A DNA stretch of 64,000 nucleotides, taken from Dicaeum eximium. Its lineage: Eukaryota; Chordata; Aves; Passeriformes; Dicaeidae. A program made the position numbers and the translations under genes. Each line of letters begins with the position of its first letter. The stretch's first letter is position 1. Shown here in pieces: positions 39,292 through 51,878 of the stretch. The stretch is from positions 2,666,453 through 2,730,452 of the forward strand of contig VWZP01005658.1 of assembly GCA_013396995.1 (NCBI GenBank), read 5' to 3'. The notes below the pieces were generated by a model. It made no database searches, was not told the DNA's origin, and worked only from the letters and a program-made list of their open reading frames with translations.

Positions 39292-42200
39292 ACCTCTTGA
39301 TCTCCACCTTGCAAACCAGCAATGGTACCCATTCATTACTTCACCCAATATCCCTTTCTCTTCTGTTTAATGGGGACTCTTCTCTGGTTGCAGTGTATTT
39401 CAATGAAAATTATTTAAAAAGTCTCTGCTTCCACACTTAGTTACTTCATATTCAAGCAAAAAGCTCCTCAAAAGTTTTGCGCTTGTGCCTTTTATAGATA
39501 TGTACTGTCCATACCAAAACCTATGTAATATACACCACAGATAGTATCTGTGTCCTGTGCTGCACTTGTTCTCTGCTGGCTCACTTCCTATTCATGAATG
39601 ATGAGAATTCTGGGCCTGGGAGTGGCAAAGATATGAGACCTCTCCTTCTGCAGAGCTCTTTCCATGTGCTAAATTCATTTTGGGCAGAGTTTAGAAATTG
39701 CTGGAATTTTTTGAGTGGAAAATTGTACTTCTCCTCGCCCCATCTTTCCAATATCTGTTTTTAATTCTTTGTGTCTTCTAGAAAGTGTCTTTGTTCCTAT
39801 TTGGTTCTGTAGTTCCTAAATAATTGCACTTACCCATATCCACAGTCATCTATCACTGAGATGTCAGATTTGCAGTGGAAAAACAAAGGCTGTGGGGGCT
39901 GTTTGTTTAGGAGTAAGCTGTTTCCTGACTCTTACTGGTTCAGTTTTGCAATGTGGAAATCTAAGTCTTATAAGTGTGAAGAACCTGTAGGGACTCCTTC
40001 CAGACAAGGAGAAAGTTTAGTAGCATGAGGCTATGGAAGTGCATCTCATCACATGCTGGCCCACAGCACTTGTTCAATGAAGAAGGAAAGCATTTAATTT
40101 TGATCTCAGAATGGCCCTCACAGACACCCTGTAGAAGACAATCTTTCAGCAGTCAGGCTGCTCAGCCCTGGCTCCTGCAGCAGCCTGCCACGATGGGACA
40201 GTGCAGGAATGAGCAGCTCCAGAAGATTTGCTTTGACTCCTGCAAACTTCTACAAACTCAACTCTGCTCATAGGTTGTGTGTCAGAACCCAAAACACACC
40301 TGGAGTCACAGAGCATCAGCTGATTTTGTTCTAGTCTGAGGAGTGCCCTACCTATCTTACCTGCTCAGTAGCAGTAGTCAAGGAAGAGTGAAGCCCAAAT
40401 AAACCTATAATGCAGTGCTACATTGCTTTTAGTGAAAGCTGAAACAATATCCACCTGTTGTAGAGCATACCTGAGCGTTTTGAGTTATTATTTCAGCCCC
40501 ATTTAAGGGGATAATGCCATGATTGAGGGAGTGTATAATCATACATACATCAGTACTGGAATTTGGTTAGTAACAGGTTAGCTCTTGTTCCCAGCAGATG
40601 TTCTAAATTATAACATGGAGGTGTGGGAGGGGAAGCTGCAGTTAATGAAGCACTTTCCTGTGCTTGCAATTGTTCTGTTCTCTTTTTTTTCTCTCATTCT
40701 GCCAGGTGTGTTAGTCAATCTGTATTATAGTCATGCAGGGGTGCAGCATAACTAATGCATTTCTGAGAGACTTTTAATTTCAGAAAGTTAGGAGTATAGG
40801 GCAGTAGATGGCATTTAGGGAGGGCTGTTCTCTCAGCTCTGAGTGAAAGCCTTTCTGTGTCAGAGCCCTGCTAGGCCATGCTGAAGTCACTGTGCAGTGG
40901 CCTCCGTGTAGGTGCATTGCACAAAATTCAGCTCTGTGCTTTCCTGCTTCCTCTTTTGTTCCACTAAACCCTAAAACTGGGTAGGAATTAGAGTATCTGA
41001 AGCAATAGTTTAGGCACAGGCTGGATTTCCCAACAAAATCAATGGGTAACGTCCTGCAGCTGCAGCTGGCTGGGAGAGCTGCTGTCACCAACTCATTTCC
41101 TCTGTAATGACCCTTTTCTCTCTGAAGTTGTGCTTGGTTTTATACCCAGATTTCACAGTAATTTTTATTGTTAATTTTGTGTACAGTGAACAGAGAAGTT
41201 TTTGTTTACATAGCGTGAGACTTAGCAGCCACTGTGGTGTTTATCAACCGTGACACTCATTTCACATCTCATCTGTTATAGGAGTGAAATGTGAAAATCA
41301 TCATGTTTTTCTAGCATATCAGGGACGAAATGACTTATGACCAACAGGGATGGCTGGGGTTATTTTTAGTCTTCTGTGTTAGTGTAATTTACCAGCCAAA
41401 GACTGGAACCACTTTCCTCTTCTCACAGGTTTATAGCAGTAGTAAGAGCCAAAACTACAGAACTGCTGCAGCTCACAAACCCATTGCTGTGTTTTAGGAT
41501 ACAAGTCTCAATGGCAGGGTTGTCTTTTGGCAATTATTTTACTATTGTACCCCCAGGTAGATTCAGAATTTTCTGACTGCTGGCCTTCCAGGTAATCACA
41601 ATTGGCCAAATTCTGTTGCTCAGGCACGTGGTGTACAATTTTGGATGGACATCAATATCAGCCCTCAATGGACTTTGTAGTCATAATGAATAACAGAAGA
41701 GGTTGGGAGCTGATTTCTAGAGGTAAAAATATTTGATTGGTAGGAAATTATGTTTCTTTTGCTTTGCTGTAGTGAAGGCAAATATTTGCAAAGGAAGGAA
41801 AAGACAAGCCTGTGCTGTCCCCTATAGAGTGTAACATCAAATGACAATCAACAGCCTTTTAAAGAATCAGGAGAGAAAATAATTCATAGCACAAAAATCT
41901 CATAAGAAAGTCACTACCCTGTGAGAGCAAAGTAGAAGATAAGGATGAGGTAAGGCAATGAGGAATTGACAAAAAATTATTTGAGTTATGCTTTGTAATG
42001 GGACAAAGGCCTAGGGGATTTTGTCTTTGGTTGGATTTTTTGAGGGGAAGTGGGGTTGGGTTTGTGTCTTTTTGAGAGTAAAATGGGTTTTAATTCTGAT
42101 GTGGCTTCCATTGTGAACACAGTCATTATAACTCACTTGATTATAACACTGAAACGGATTAGTTCCTTAAGGCAATGCTTTGATGAAGTTTAGAATGTAG

Positions 42201-45200
42201 TTTGGAGAATCTGTAAGAAATCCCATGTTTTACTTTATAGGCTTCAGATTACATATACAGTGCTAGTGTCATAATGAACATTAGGAGAACCAATTTGGTT
42301 GCATACCTAAATACAGTTAAACCAGAGAGCTCCAGGCTTGCCTTTATGACTTCTTATATCTATTATACATCAAAGGGACATGACAGCTGTGCTCAGAACC
42401 AAGCAGAGTCACAATTACAGGAAAAAAAAAGAGAACACATTAACACATACTCAGCAAAAGCACAGTGCAACGCATTAGAAATTAATTAAACATCTCACTG
42501 GAAGATCCTTATAAAGACAAAACTCCCATTGGTCCAAATTCACTGCTAGGCTAGAAAGATCTAGCTTCCTGAAAATTTATTTTATCTCAAGAATTTTTAT
42601 CTCAAATGTTGGAAAACAATTGGAATTTCTCAGAGCAAGGATTGTAGAATAATGCACTAGACTTGAGCAGGACACATTAATCTCAGGTAATCCCCAGTGC
42701 TTTTCCTTTTAAGGTTGAAGAAGTGATAAACAGATTTTTCCTTAAATATGGTGAAGTAGGATGCAAAAGTAATTATGCTAATAAGGACTTGGATTAATCC
42801 AGATCTGTCATAATTTAAAGACAATTTAGTCCATTATCCTAAATTCATTAGAAAGAGAGAGATTCTCTTTTCAGATTAAGGTGATTCATCCAGTGACTTG
42901 CAAGGAACACCAGCCAATGAATCAGGGTGTAAATTCTGTTCCTACTGTAATGATGAGAACAACAGTCAAATTGTACTGATGAAAATACATGTGCAGCTAG
43001 ACTCCTGTCTATATCACATTTGTCTTTCTAAAATATCTATATTAAGATGTGAAGATAGCTGCTATCTCCATGCAATTCTTCTAAGACTCTCAGAGTTTTT
43101 TTTCATGGTTGATAGCAACTTATTAAATGAAAGACTGGCATGAAATGCACACTAGGAAAACAAATAGGAAAATCAGTGAGAAAGGTCTATGGAACATGTG
43201 ATTTACAAATTGATTCAGACATTCAAACTTAGAACAGCACAGCTGCTTGAAGATGTTTGAAACGGTTTCTGTGGTTATCTTTGCTATATTTTTGTACAGA
43301 ATTGCTCTTTGTTAGAGGTAAGTGATTGAGTAGTGCAGTTAAGTATGATGAGAGAAGCATCACCAGGAGTTTATTTGCAGTTAGATTTGAAATCCTGTGT
43401 CCCACATGAATACAGACAGGACCTTCCTCTTTCTAGCTGCTATGTTCAACTTAAGCTTGAAAGGAACACTTTAAAATAATTTTTCTTCCAACCTTTCCCT
43501 GAAGATAAGGAGCTGTTTGAACAAGGAAATCCTCATAGTTTGACTTAGTGATGAAACCAAGGTGTCTTCATGTCCCACTGCTTGTTCCACACAACAGATT
43601 TGGTTAAGATTTATAGGCATCTGATAAAAGCAAGGAGTCTGTCTGAAATCCCAGGCAAATGGCTTTATGGATATTTTGAGACAGCACAGCTGACTTTTAT
43701 TCCCATTCTGAGCACTTGTTAAATGAGATTCAGACCTGATGCCTTGGCCTTAGTGCACCTGCACTGCAGGACACACATGGTCACAGGACAGAGGGTTTCC
43801 TCAAGTCCCATGTGACTTCATGTGCCTCTCCCATTTGCCAGGAGTCCCAACAATATTAAGAACCACAATTTTGGTACACATTTGTTCTTGCCATTTCAGA
43901 GGGCTATTTCGAGTGACAGGATATTATATGCTCAGGGGAAAACAGAAAAATTGTTCTATGATAGTTTATCTACAGTTCTGTGTAGTCAGAGCAAAAAGTC
44001 TTTAGAAAATAATACTGTTTCATTAATTTAAAGATAGTTTTATTTTTATGCCACTGCTGGAGACAGGTGGACCATATATGGATTTTTCTTTCTGCAGCTG
44101 TCTTACACAGACCAGGATAAACAATTTTACATCTTAATGATTGCATTTGGCTAACTGATATCCAGAGACCTAAACAGGTTATGAAGCCAGGTACCACAAT
44201 GGATAAATTGTATTCCAGTTATGTCATTGAAAGGCCTTTGTGCAGCTAAAGATGGGCTGCATGGGTGTGACTGATGGCAGAAAATGGCCTATAAACCGTG
44301 AGCTGAATAGGGGAATAATCTGAATATCTCTAATTAGTGGGGCTGCTGAAAGCACAATGGAACTTAGCTGTTGCTGTAGAGTATAAAAAACATTCTAAAA
44401 TGGTTTTAAAATGACCTCTCAGCAAGAAAAATACAGGAGGAAAGCCAATTTTTCTCCTTGGAAGGAATAAAACGACAGGTATTAAGATCAAACTTCAGTT
44501 TGCATTTGCAGAGAAACTGATGTTTTAGGCCCAAGCAAACAAGTAAATAAGTAGATGTTTAGTTAGAGATATTGTCAAATACTTAACACTAAAAATAGAG
44601 ACCTGTCAGGAGACAACTGGCCTACTCTAAAGATATGATAATGCCTTTGGGGGCAGAGAGCATCATCCTCCATGCCTGTGGGGTACTGTAGATTCCAAAG
44701 CAAAGCAGAGGAAATAAACCCTAATACAGCTGCAGTGAAAGGACTTTTATTTCTTAGTTTTAATTTAAGATAAAATACAGGCCTGTCTTAGTGTTTTCAA
44801 AATAAACCTTAAAAGGTTAGTATCCTGAAGAATTATTCAGTAAAATACTTTCACAATCCACAGGGTCTCTCCCAGATGATTTTTTTTGAATATCAATAAG
44901 GTATTTCTATTTCGTTGAATACATTTATCTTTTAAATTAGAAATGGAAGTACATACAGACTAGGAAATAAATGGATCTTAGAGTTTCAAAATTCAGTGTT
45001 TTGACATGGTCATATGCAATATTCAGAGAAACACTGCAAAGAGGGCAGCTCAAGCATCTTCTAGGGTGAGTCACATTTTGAATTTCCTATTTAATTTCCA
45101 TTAAATAGGCATCAACCTTCTTTTTTTTTGAGTTCTAACACCACATAATAGATTGAAAAACTAAATATAACATGAACATTGCAGATTTCTGTGTATTATT

Positions 45201-46109
45201 TTCCCTCTTAAAACTGAATAGTACTTCAGACTGGTACAGTAAGAGATGGGAACTGTAATGAGAGTTGGTAGGAAAGGAGGAGGAAATTTCATCAGAAATT
45301 GGCTACTAAGTTCTGGATTTAAAATCACTAATGTAAAGGGAATGCAGAGAAAAATCTATTTTTATCTTATTATGGTTCAACGAGGCTTTGCATCATTGAA
45401 ATATAAGATGGACTAATTGCATTAAAGCAATTGCATTTGGGCTTCTTAGTTTGTGGTAAAACTAATTATAAAACAGCTTTTAATTAAATATTCCATGGCA
45501 AAGCCAATGTATTTTATATTGCTGTTACAAAATGAATAATCTCTTGTGCTGTAGTTTTAAATTCTTAATCACATTCTTCATTTAAAGTCTAGGAAAGGAA
45601 TGAATATCTTATATATTACAGCATTTTGACCATGATTTTGTTGTGAATAGTCCAGCAATGTGATTAAATACTTTCTTTAATGTGGCCTAAGTGATTGTAT
45701 AGAAGCTTTTTCTCAATAGTGGTGTCAGTTTAACTGTGATGTTTCTAGATATCTATATGCCAGTGACATGTTCCAAGTCTGAGATCATTCCTAACACTCC
45801 ATTGAGATTTATCCCTAATTTTTTTCATCCCTATTGAATCTGCAGATTGAATTACATATTTAAAGAAAGTCACCAGTTCTCAGGATAAGCCACAGTCTAA
45901 AAGATTCTTTAAAATAATCTCAGATTTTCTCCTGACCAAACCAGAGAGGGAGAAAAGAGCTGAAACATATTGCCAATTTCAGCTTCAACTTCTTAGACTA
46001 AAACTTAGAAAAGTATGTTGATTTAATTGCTATAACTCCATAGCCTTTAATGGGAGCTGTATACATAAATCCATCACCATCCTCTGTAGATTAGTCAGAG
46101 GAGTAATGA

Positions 46110-46135
46110 AAAGAAAAAAAAAAAAGAAAAAAAAA
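46110..46135. repeat. A-rich tract (A12 and A9 blocks broken by G)
   Basis: A 26-base purine-only run, almost all A with two G interruptions. I see no adjacent retroposed sequence. Confidence 0.9.
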
Positions 46136-46386
46136 GGTAGGTATTTAAGCAATTTGGAATTTTTGCTCTCTTAATCTTGACTGAATGTATCAGAGCATCC
46201 AGTCATAGACTTTGTAGAGCATCTAACAGAAAAAATTAGGCAACCACTCTTTGAAAACATTTGGTGTTTTTTTTGTTTAGGTTTTTTTTTCCCAGTCTCT
46301 TAATATAAGGTTTATGAAGTAATTTGAATATTTTCTATGGTTGATTGCTCCCGTGCAACTCCAAAGATACTCCATGTCCTGGATGA

Positions 46387-46417
46387 AGTCATGCCATTGC
46401 ACAGTCATGCCATTGCC
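46387..46417. repeat. 16-bp tandem duplication, two copies
   Basis: The string AGTCATGCCATTGC occurs twice head to tail at a 16-base period, with the last bases differing. It is a simple recent-looking local duplication. Confidence 0.85.
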
Positions 46418-46739
46418 AACCCTGACGAAAACTCCACTTGGCAACCAGTCACACTAATTCCAGTGGAAAGGTGCTGCAAGTGAGACACATTTTTGAATCT
46501 AGAGGAGCACAGTTCTGTAACTGAGCTGTTTTGCTCAAGCATCTTACTTTGACTGATAATTTTTGAAGCCTGTCAGTGCCTTGAAAACAACGTGCAGATG
46601 CCTCTTGCTTCGGATCAGTTGTGTTTGCCAGCACTGGCTCGCATCTTTGTTGTGACATATACAAAAGTGCTGTTTCTTGCAGCACTGTGGCATTTTATTG
46701 CATATCAACTCAAAGGAGAATATCTCCAAGGACGTTTTC

Positions 46740-47070
46740 TGAGTACATGGAATGTGGAAGGAGGACAGCTGTGTGCAGGGATGGCCCACCAGGGAGCCAT
46801 GCTCTGCGAGCCCGCCCGCGGCACCTTCCGTAGGCCCCAAACACGGGGAGCGTGGGCCAAACTCATCCTTTCAGTGCCCAGCTGAGGAATTCCCCTCCCA
46901 GACACTCAGCACAGCAACAGCCTGCTGGTTTTGTTGGTTTAGTTTCTTCAGAAGTGCCTCTGAGTGGCCACCCACGTGTCTAACAAGCCCTAGTGGTGCA
47001 CAAAGAGCCAGGCTGCTCCGGTGGCAGGCCTGGTGGACCTGCCACATTCCCACCGTCAGGGCCAAACTGC
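46740..47070. other. GC-richer patch with a dense CpG cluster
   Basis: Seven CpG dinucleotides fall within 46807-46852, far denser than the surrounding CpG-poor DNA. The patch also contains CCACCAGGGAGCC (46786-46798) and, on the other strand, CCACTAGGG (46988-46996), both partial matches to the CTCF core in convergent orientation. Open frames of 97-130 codons cross it on both strands without a recognisable domain. It is too short for a classical CpG island. Confidence 0.4.
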
Positions 47071-47390
47071 TCACCAGCCTCAGCACAAGCAGGAATTTTT
47101 TCCAGTTAAACTTGTTTATTTGCCTCAATGGCTTTGATCCTTGATCTTCTTGATGTTGTAGTTTGTCTGGAGACAATCTATGGACAAGTATATGGGAAAA
47201 TTATTTGATATGTGGGGAAATCTAAAGGTTTCTATAAGGAAAGAGAATAAGATCTAGGTAAATGATCTTATGGTGCCTTCTGACCTGAAGGTCTAATAAA
47301 TATTTTATGTGGAGATGTGCAAAACGTAGAAGAAGGTGTGTATGAAATTTATGGAATTCAGCTTGCTTGTCCAGAGGCTGAGCTCTCTCC

Positions 47391-47415
47391 AGAGGAGGAG
47401 GAAGAGGAGAAGAGG
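47391..47415 (+). repeat. Purine tract rich in GAG/GGA triplets
   Basis: This is an uninterrupted 25-base A/G run that gives a poly-Glu stretch in one frame. The surrounding 80-odd-codon open frame has no other feature of a gene. Confidence 0.85.
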
Positions 47416-50400
47416 TTGGTGCTGTGTGACAGCAGCAGGAGAAGGTGCATTTCAGGCTGGGTGCTGTGTGTGAGGAGGATGAAGAGCAGGAACTGTGGTG
47501 TGGGAGACCAGCAAAGCTGCAGGAGTGAGGGGGCAGTGGTAAGAATTAAAGATGGTGAGTGCTGAGGCTCAGGTGAGAGGTGAGCAGGGAAATGGATTGT
47601 CAGAAAAAGCAGCACAGAACAGCATAAAGTAATGACAGTGAAACTGAAATCTAGTCCTGAAAGGAGATCAAAAGGAGGAACAAAATGTCAGCTGTTGAAA
47701 GGTGCAGCTGGTGTGTCATGTGCCAAAGAGAAGGCACCTAACAGATCATTAATGCCAGCTCACAGAGCAGGTAACTCAGCAGTGCAGGTGGCAAATCGAG
47801 GTGGTGGCTGAGGAGCTCAGTGACAGCGTGGCTCTGTGTCACTGATACAGGAGGCACTTCTGGCTCTGCAGGCAGATTTGATTTTGATTTTCTTCCTGGA
47901 ACCTCTTTTGTGCAATCCCCTGCTTTTCAACTCAAAGAGAACTCGAGATTGCTGCTTAGTAAATGGGAAAACACATTGGCTGATGGCACAGTATAACAAA
48001 TGCCTAATTTCTTAAAGACATAACTAGTATTGGTTAGCCAGACCTCTATGTGCAAGCAGTTAAACAGCCATTGTGTGACTCAGACCTGAAGCTGAAGGCT
48101 TCAGCTTTGAAGTATTTGTGTCATGCTTATTTTTTCTGGCAAGGCATGATAATGAGATTTCTCCACAAACTGCTGATTGGCTTTATGGCTTTTAATGGTC
48201 TGGTTTCTGGTAGCTGTCAGTAGATGCAAGACAGAAACCTTGTTCAGTTCTGGAATCTGTCAGGGCTGTTAGCTATTCCCAGTAAGAGATGTCATTTACT
48301 GAAATCAGTTATGCTGATTTCATCAAGCCTTGCTAGATTGAGCTACTTGCAAACTTACTTCCATCCAGAAGAAAATAGTCATTTAGGTGTAAGCTAGCCA
48401 TGTGTGGTGATCTATCTGGAAGCAAAGTTGAGTTCCTGCAGCCAGGTTTAAACAGAAAGGTGTTTATGCTCACTGTAAAGGTGCATTTGAACTACTGCAA
48501 GTAAGCAGCAGATGTAGCTCAGCCTTTGGGTAGTTTGCTAGTGCCAGGTTACACAGGAGGAACAAAGGCAGAGGGCTTTGGGCAGGACTGGCTCCTGCTC
48601 TGACATCAATCACCCTCAGATCAGTCAGAGCTAATCAACACTTTTCAAGGTATGGATACCCAACACTTGTCACAATCTGCAGCTGAAAAGTTATTCACTG
48701 AAATTATACAGTGAATTAATTGAAGCAGCACCTTGGAGAAAATTATGAGTGTTTTGCAGGCAATTTGTGAATAGGTAAAGTGAAATTAATTGAATGAATG
48801 ATTTGTTATGAGCTATTCTCCCAGAAGTAGGAAGGTTCTATTTTTGGTTTTTCTAATTTCACTAAGCAAAGTTTGAAATGTTCACCCACATATCCTGCCA
48901 CAGAAAAATGTAATCCTATGGAATGAATGTAAGAAATGTAGTGGTCATTCTCACCTTTAGCATCTTCCCATGTTGTGAAGATCACTGATATCTTAGCCTG
49001 TATTCCTGAAGCAAGTTTTAGCTGAAATGCTTTAACAGTTTATTTATTGATTAATATTCATTAGAAATAAACTGCCCACCTTGTCATTGTTTTACTCATT
49101 TTCTCCACTGTCAAACACTTACATTGGCCTACCATATAATGCTAAAAGGCAGAATTTTGTCTAGAAGCCCCATTTTGAAGCAGTAATCTAAGGCAGATTT
49201 CTGCTTGATATATGAAGTAATTCTACCTCTGAAAGATCATTAACAGTTGACAGTTTTAGAAAAGAGAAATGAAGCAATCTCCATATTTTTTATTCTGTCT
49301 TTAATGCTTAGCATAAATTTTCTAATTCCACAATGTAATGCATGATGGCTTTGCCTCAGAAAACAACTGTTCAGTCTTTATTAATGAACATTTTTATTTA
49401 GGCTTAATAAATTTGTCAAAACTGCAATGCATACTGATGTGATTAGATTGAAAGTGAACGCTGTGCACCTCCCAGATATGCTCTGTTCTATGATCCTGGT
49501 TTTTTTATAGGAAATATATTCAAAATGTAAAAAGAAGTCACATTTTCTTATACTTCTGTAATTTTTCTGTTAAGGTTTAATTTAACAGTGATACCAGATA
49601 CAATTATGAAAGCTGCCAGCTTTTCCCTCTGCTCATGAATTTTGTCCCTGTCCATTGGATAGTGATATGTAGCTTAAGTCTCCTGACTGAGGATGTTGCT
49701 CTATTCTTGCTGTATTTAATGCATTCCTCCATCAGTGGTGGTTTCATACACTATGTGGGGTACAGGAATCATTTTCAGAAGTAGCTCTACATCTCTTCCC
49801 TCTGAAATCAGAAATTTTTCTTTCTTCTCTGAGTCAGGCTAAAGTGAATTCTTTTGAAAATCCCATTCTGCTTGTCTATACAGGAAAAAAATGGTGCACT
49901 ACAAAGATAAAAGCTTTCTCAGGGAAACACTGCCATCCTGATATCCTACTTGGGGAATTCTTATTAGCACTTTACTATATGGCTTTGGAGGGCAAAGCCA
50001 AGTTGCCTTGCTGTCTCTGCCAAGCTATCTGAGGAATCCTCAAGCAGCATAGAATAAATATCCTTAGGGCTTTTGAAGAGATCAGAGGTACCATGGCTGA
50101 GATTTGAGGCTGCAATTTCTGAGGACCTTGGTTCTTGAAGCTCAAATTGTCATTATTTAAAATAAAAGCTTCCTCGTTTTGTGATAACAGCTTTGATTTG
50201 TTGCAATAATGCTATGGAACATTTATTGAGGAACAATTAAACGTTTTTTTCCCTGCTCCCTTCTCCTGGGCTCCATTGAATTATAGTTGTTAAAAGCAAG
50301 CTCAGGTTTATAGCTCCAACATGATCTAAGGTGAGAAAAACCTTTTAACTAGATTTCCAACCAAACAGTCCAAATTCCCTTCCCCAGAGTCTAAACCACT

Positions 50401-51841
50401 TATCTTTATTGATATAAGCAATGTGAAACAGAGAAAAGTACTAACATTTGTTAAAAATCTATTTAATTTGTCTGCTGCCTCCAACTGAAGTGACATTGCA
50501 GTTATAACTTCTCTTAGGAATGCAGGCTGAGACCAGGCACCATGCTGTGATCTGTAGATGTTTTTTTGTGAATGAATATATTCCACTATCATGTGGTCAG
50601 AAGTAGAGTCAGGCAATGCTGAACTAGAAGCAAAATGAGTTTCTTTTCCTGCCTTCCCTTGGATTTAATTTGGAAAAGGTGAGGGAGAAGAATGCTGTTC
50701 TCATGTACTTTTAGAGGAGCACACTAGAGTGACTGTGTAGGTTAGACAGGTAATCTGAAATGGCTGAAACAGTCCAGTGTCTGCTTTTCCAGGGGTATTG
50801 CTGAGATTTTTCCCTGTTGCCTGATTGTTCTAAGGGAGAAAAGGTAAAATGCTGATCTGTGTATGGGCTGGCTGCTGCCTGGTCACTTCATCCCAGTGTT
50901 CCCAGATCCATAAACTGGAGATTTGTTTCAGCTTTTCTCAGCTCTGGAATTTCTTTAAAAATGAAGATTTTTTTTCAATAATTAATTTTGTTTCAACTCA
51001 GATTGCTTTGGCAATGCCAAAATCCTCTGTCCCAAAATACTCTGAATTAAATGTGCTTCCCAGGTTTTGTGTTCTTGCTGACTTCATCTGGTCCAAGGGA
51101 GACAGGGGAGCTGTGGCCCCTGGCTCTGGGACACTGCTGACACAGGCAGGAGCTTGCCTGGAGTGCACTGTCCCAGGTAGTTGGAATTTTTGTGTCATTA
51201 TTGGCTTTAACAATACTGCAGTAGAGAAGACCAAGAAGTTTTAATTTCCTCACTATTTTAAAATGAAATTTCCTATTTGCTAAAACACAAGGGAACCAGT
51301 ACATTTGGGTTTGTATTTTGAATTTAAACCAAGTCAGGTCTGATTTTCTTGAGCTTAGTTCCATGTCAGTGAAATTGATGCAGTATTTGTGAACTACATG
51401 AGGGGCAACAGAAGCCAGCTTTAAACAAGAAAACAACATTGTTTTCTAAGGAAAGGGGACTTCAGAGAAAAGCTGGAGCTAGATAAATGAGGCTTGTGTT
51501 TTCTGAGTTCAAAAGCATTTTGCTGTTTCTGATATGCATGTCATTCCAAGGCCATTTTGTTCCCCTTGAATCTGAAGATGACATTGCTGTGATAAGGAGA
51601 ATGGATCAGCAGACAGTGGGGTTCATACTCATAAAACTCTGGGTGTATCACTAAAAGGCTGATAAATCACTTGAAAGCTGTTCCACCAGCTGTAACCTTG
51701 GAACACACTGAATTGTTAATTGCCAACACTTATTTTAAGCTTCTGCATTTGTAGATGCAAAGCAAAATTTGCAATAATTTCAAGTCCAACTCGTCTATAT
51801 GATGTGATTTAAGAGTACTGTGTGTGCATAAACTGCTTCTG
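47416..51841. other. Unique DNA, no gene seen
   Basis: This is AT-rich sequence with only short, compositionally biased open frames. No repeat longer than a few units was noticed. TTCTATGATCCT near 49486 faintly recalls a CR1 terminus but has no CR1 body beside it. Confidence 0.55.
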
Positions 51842-51878
51842 CAATGTTTTCCATTGAGGAAAACAGTGGAAAACATTG
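51842..51878. other. Perfect inverted repeat, 12-bp arms, 13-nt loop
   Basis: The left arm CAATGTTTTCCA (51842-51853) is the exact reverse complement of TGGAAAACATTG (51867-51878), separated by 13 bases. In RNA it would fold into a short hairpin. The stem is shorter than a typical pre-miRNA. The arms also contain TTTTCC/GGAAAA, the NFAT-type core. Confidence 0.75.

Larger units (their letters stand above)
35341..46109. other. Unique DNA with regulatory-like motifs
   Basis: I see no supportable gene. Besides the two CRE octamers listed separately, the stretch holds a GC-neutral, repeat-free block at about 41140-41400 with forkhead-like TGTTTAC and GTTTATC cores. An AT-rich block at about 45360-45600 contains several ATTA/TAAT cores and a near-symmetrical AATTGC...GCAATT. 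These read like candidate conserved non-coding DNA, but conservation cannot be judged here. Confidence 0.5.

Noticed and set aside
49480..49500. TTCTATGATCCT as a CR1 terminus
   Set aside because: There is no CR1 body on either side.
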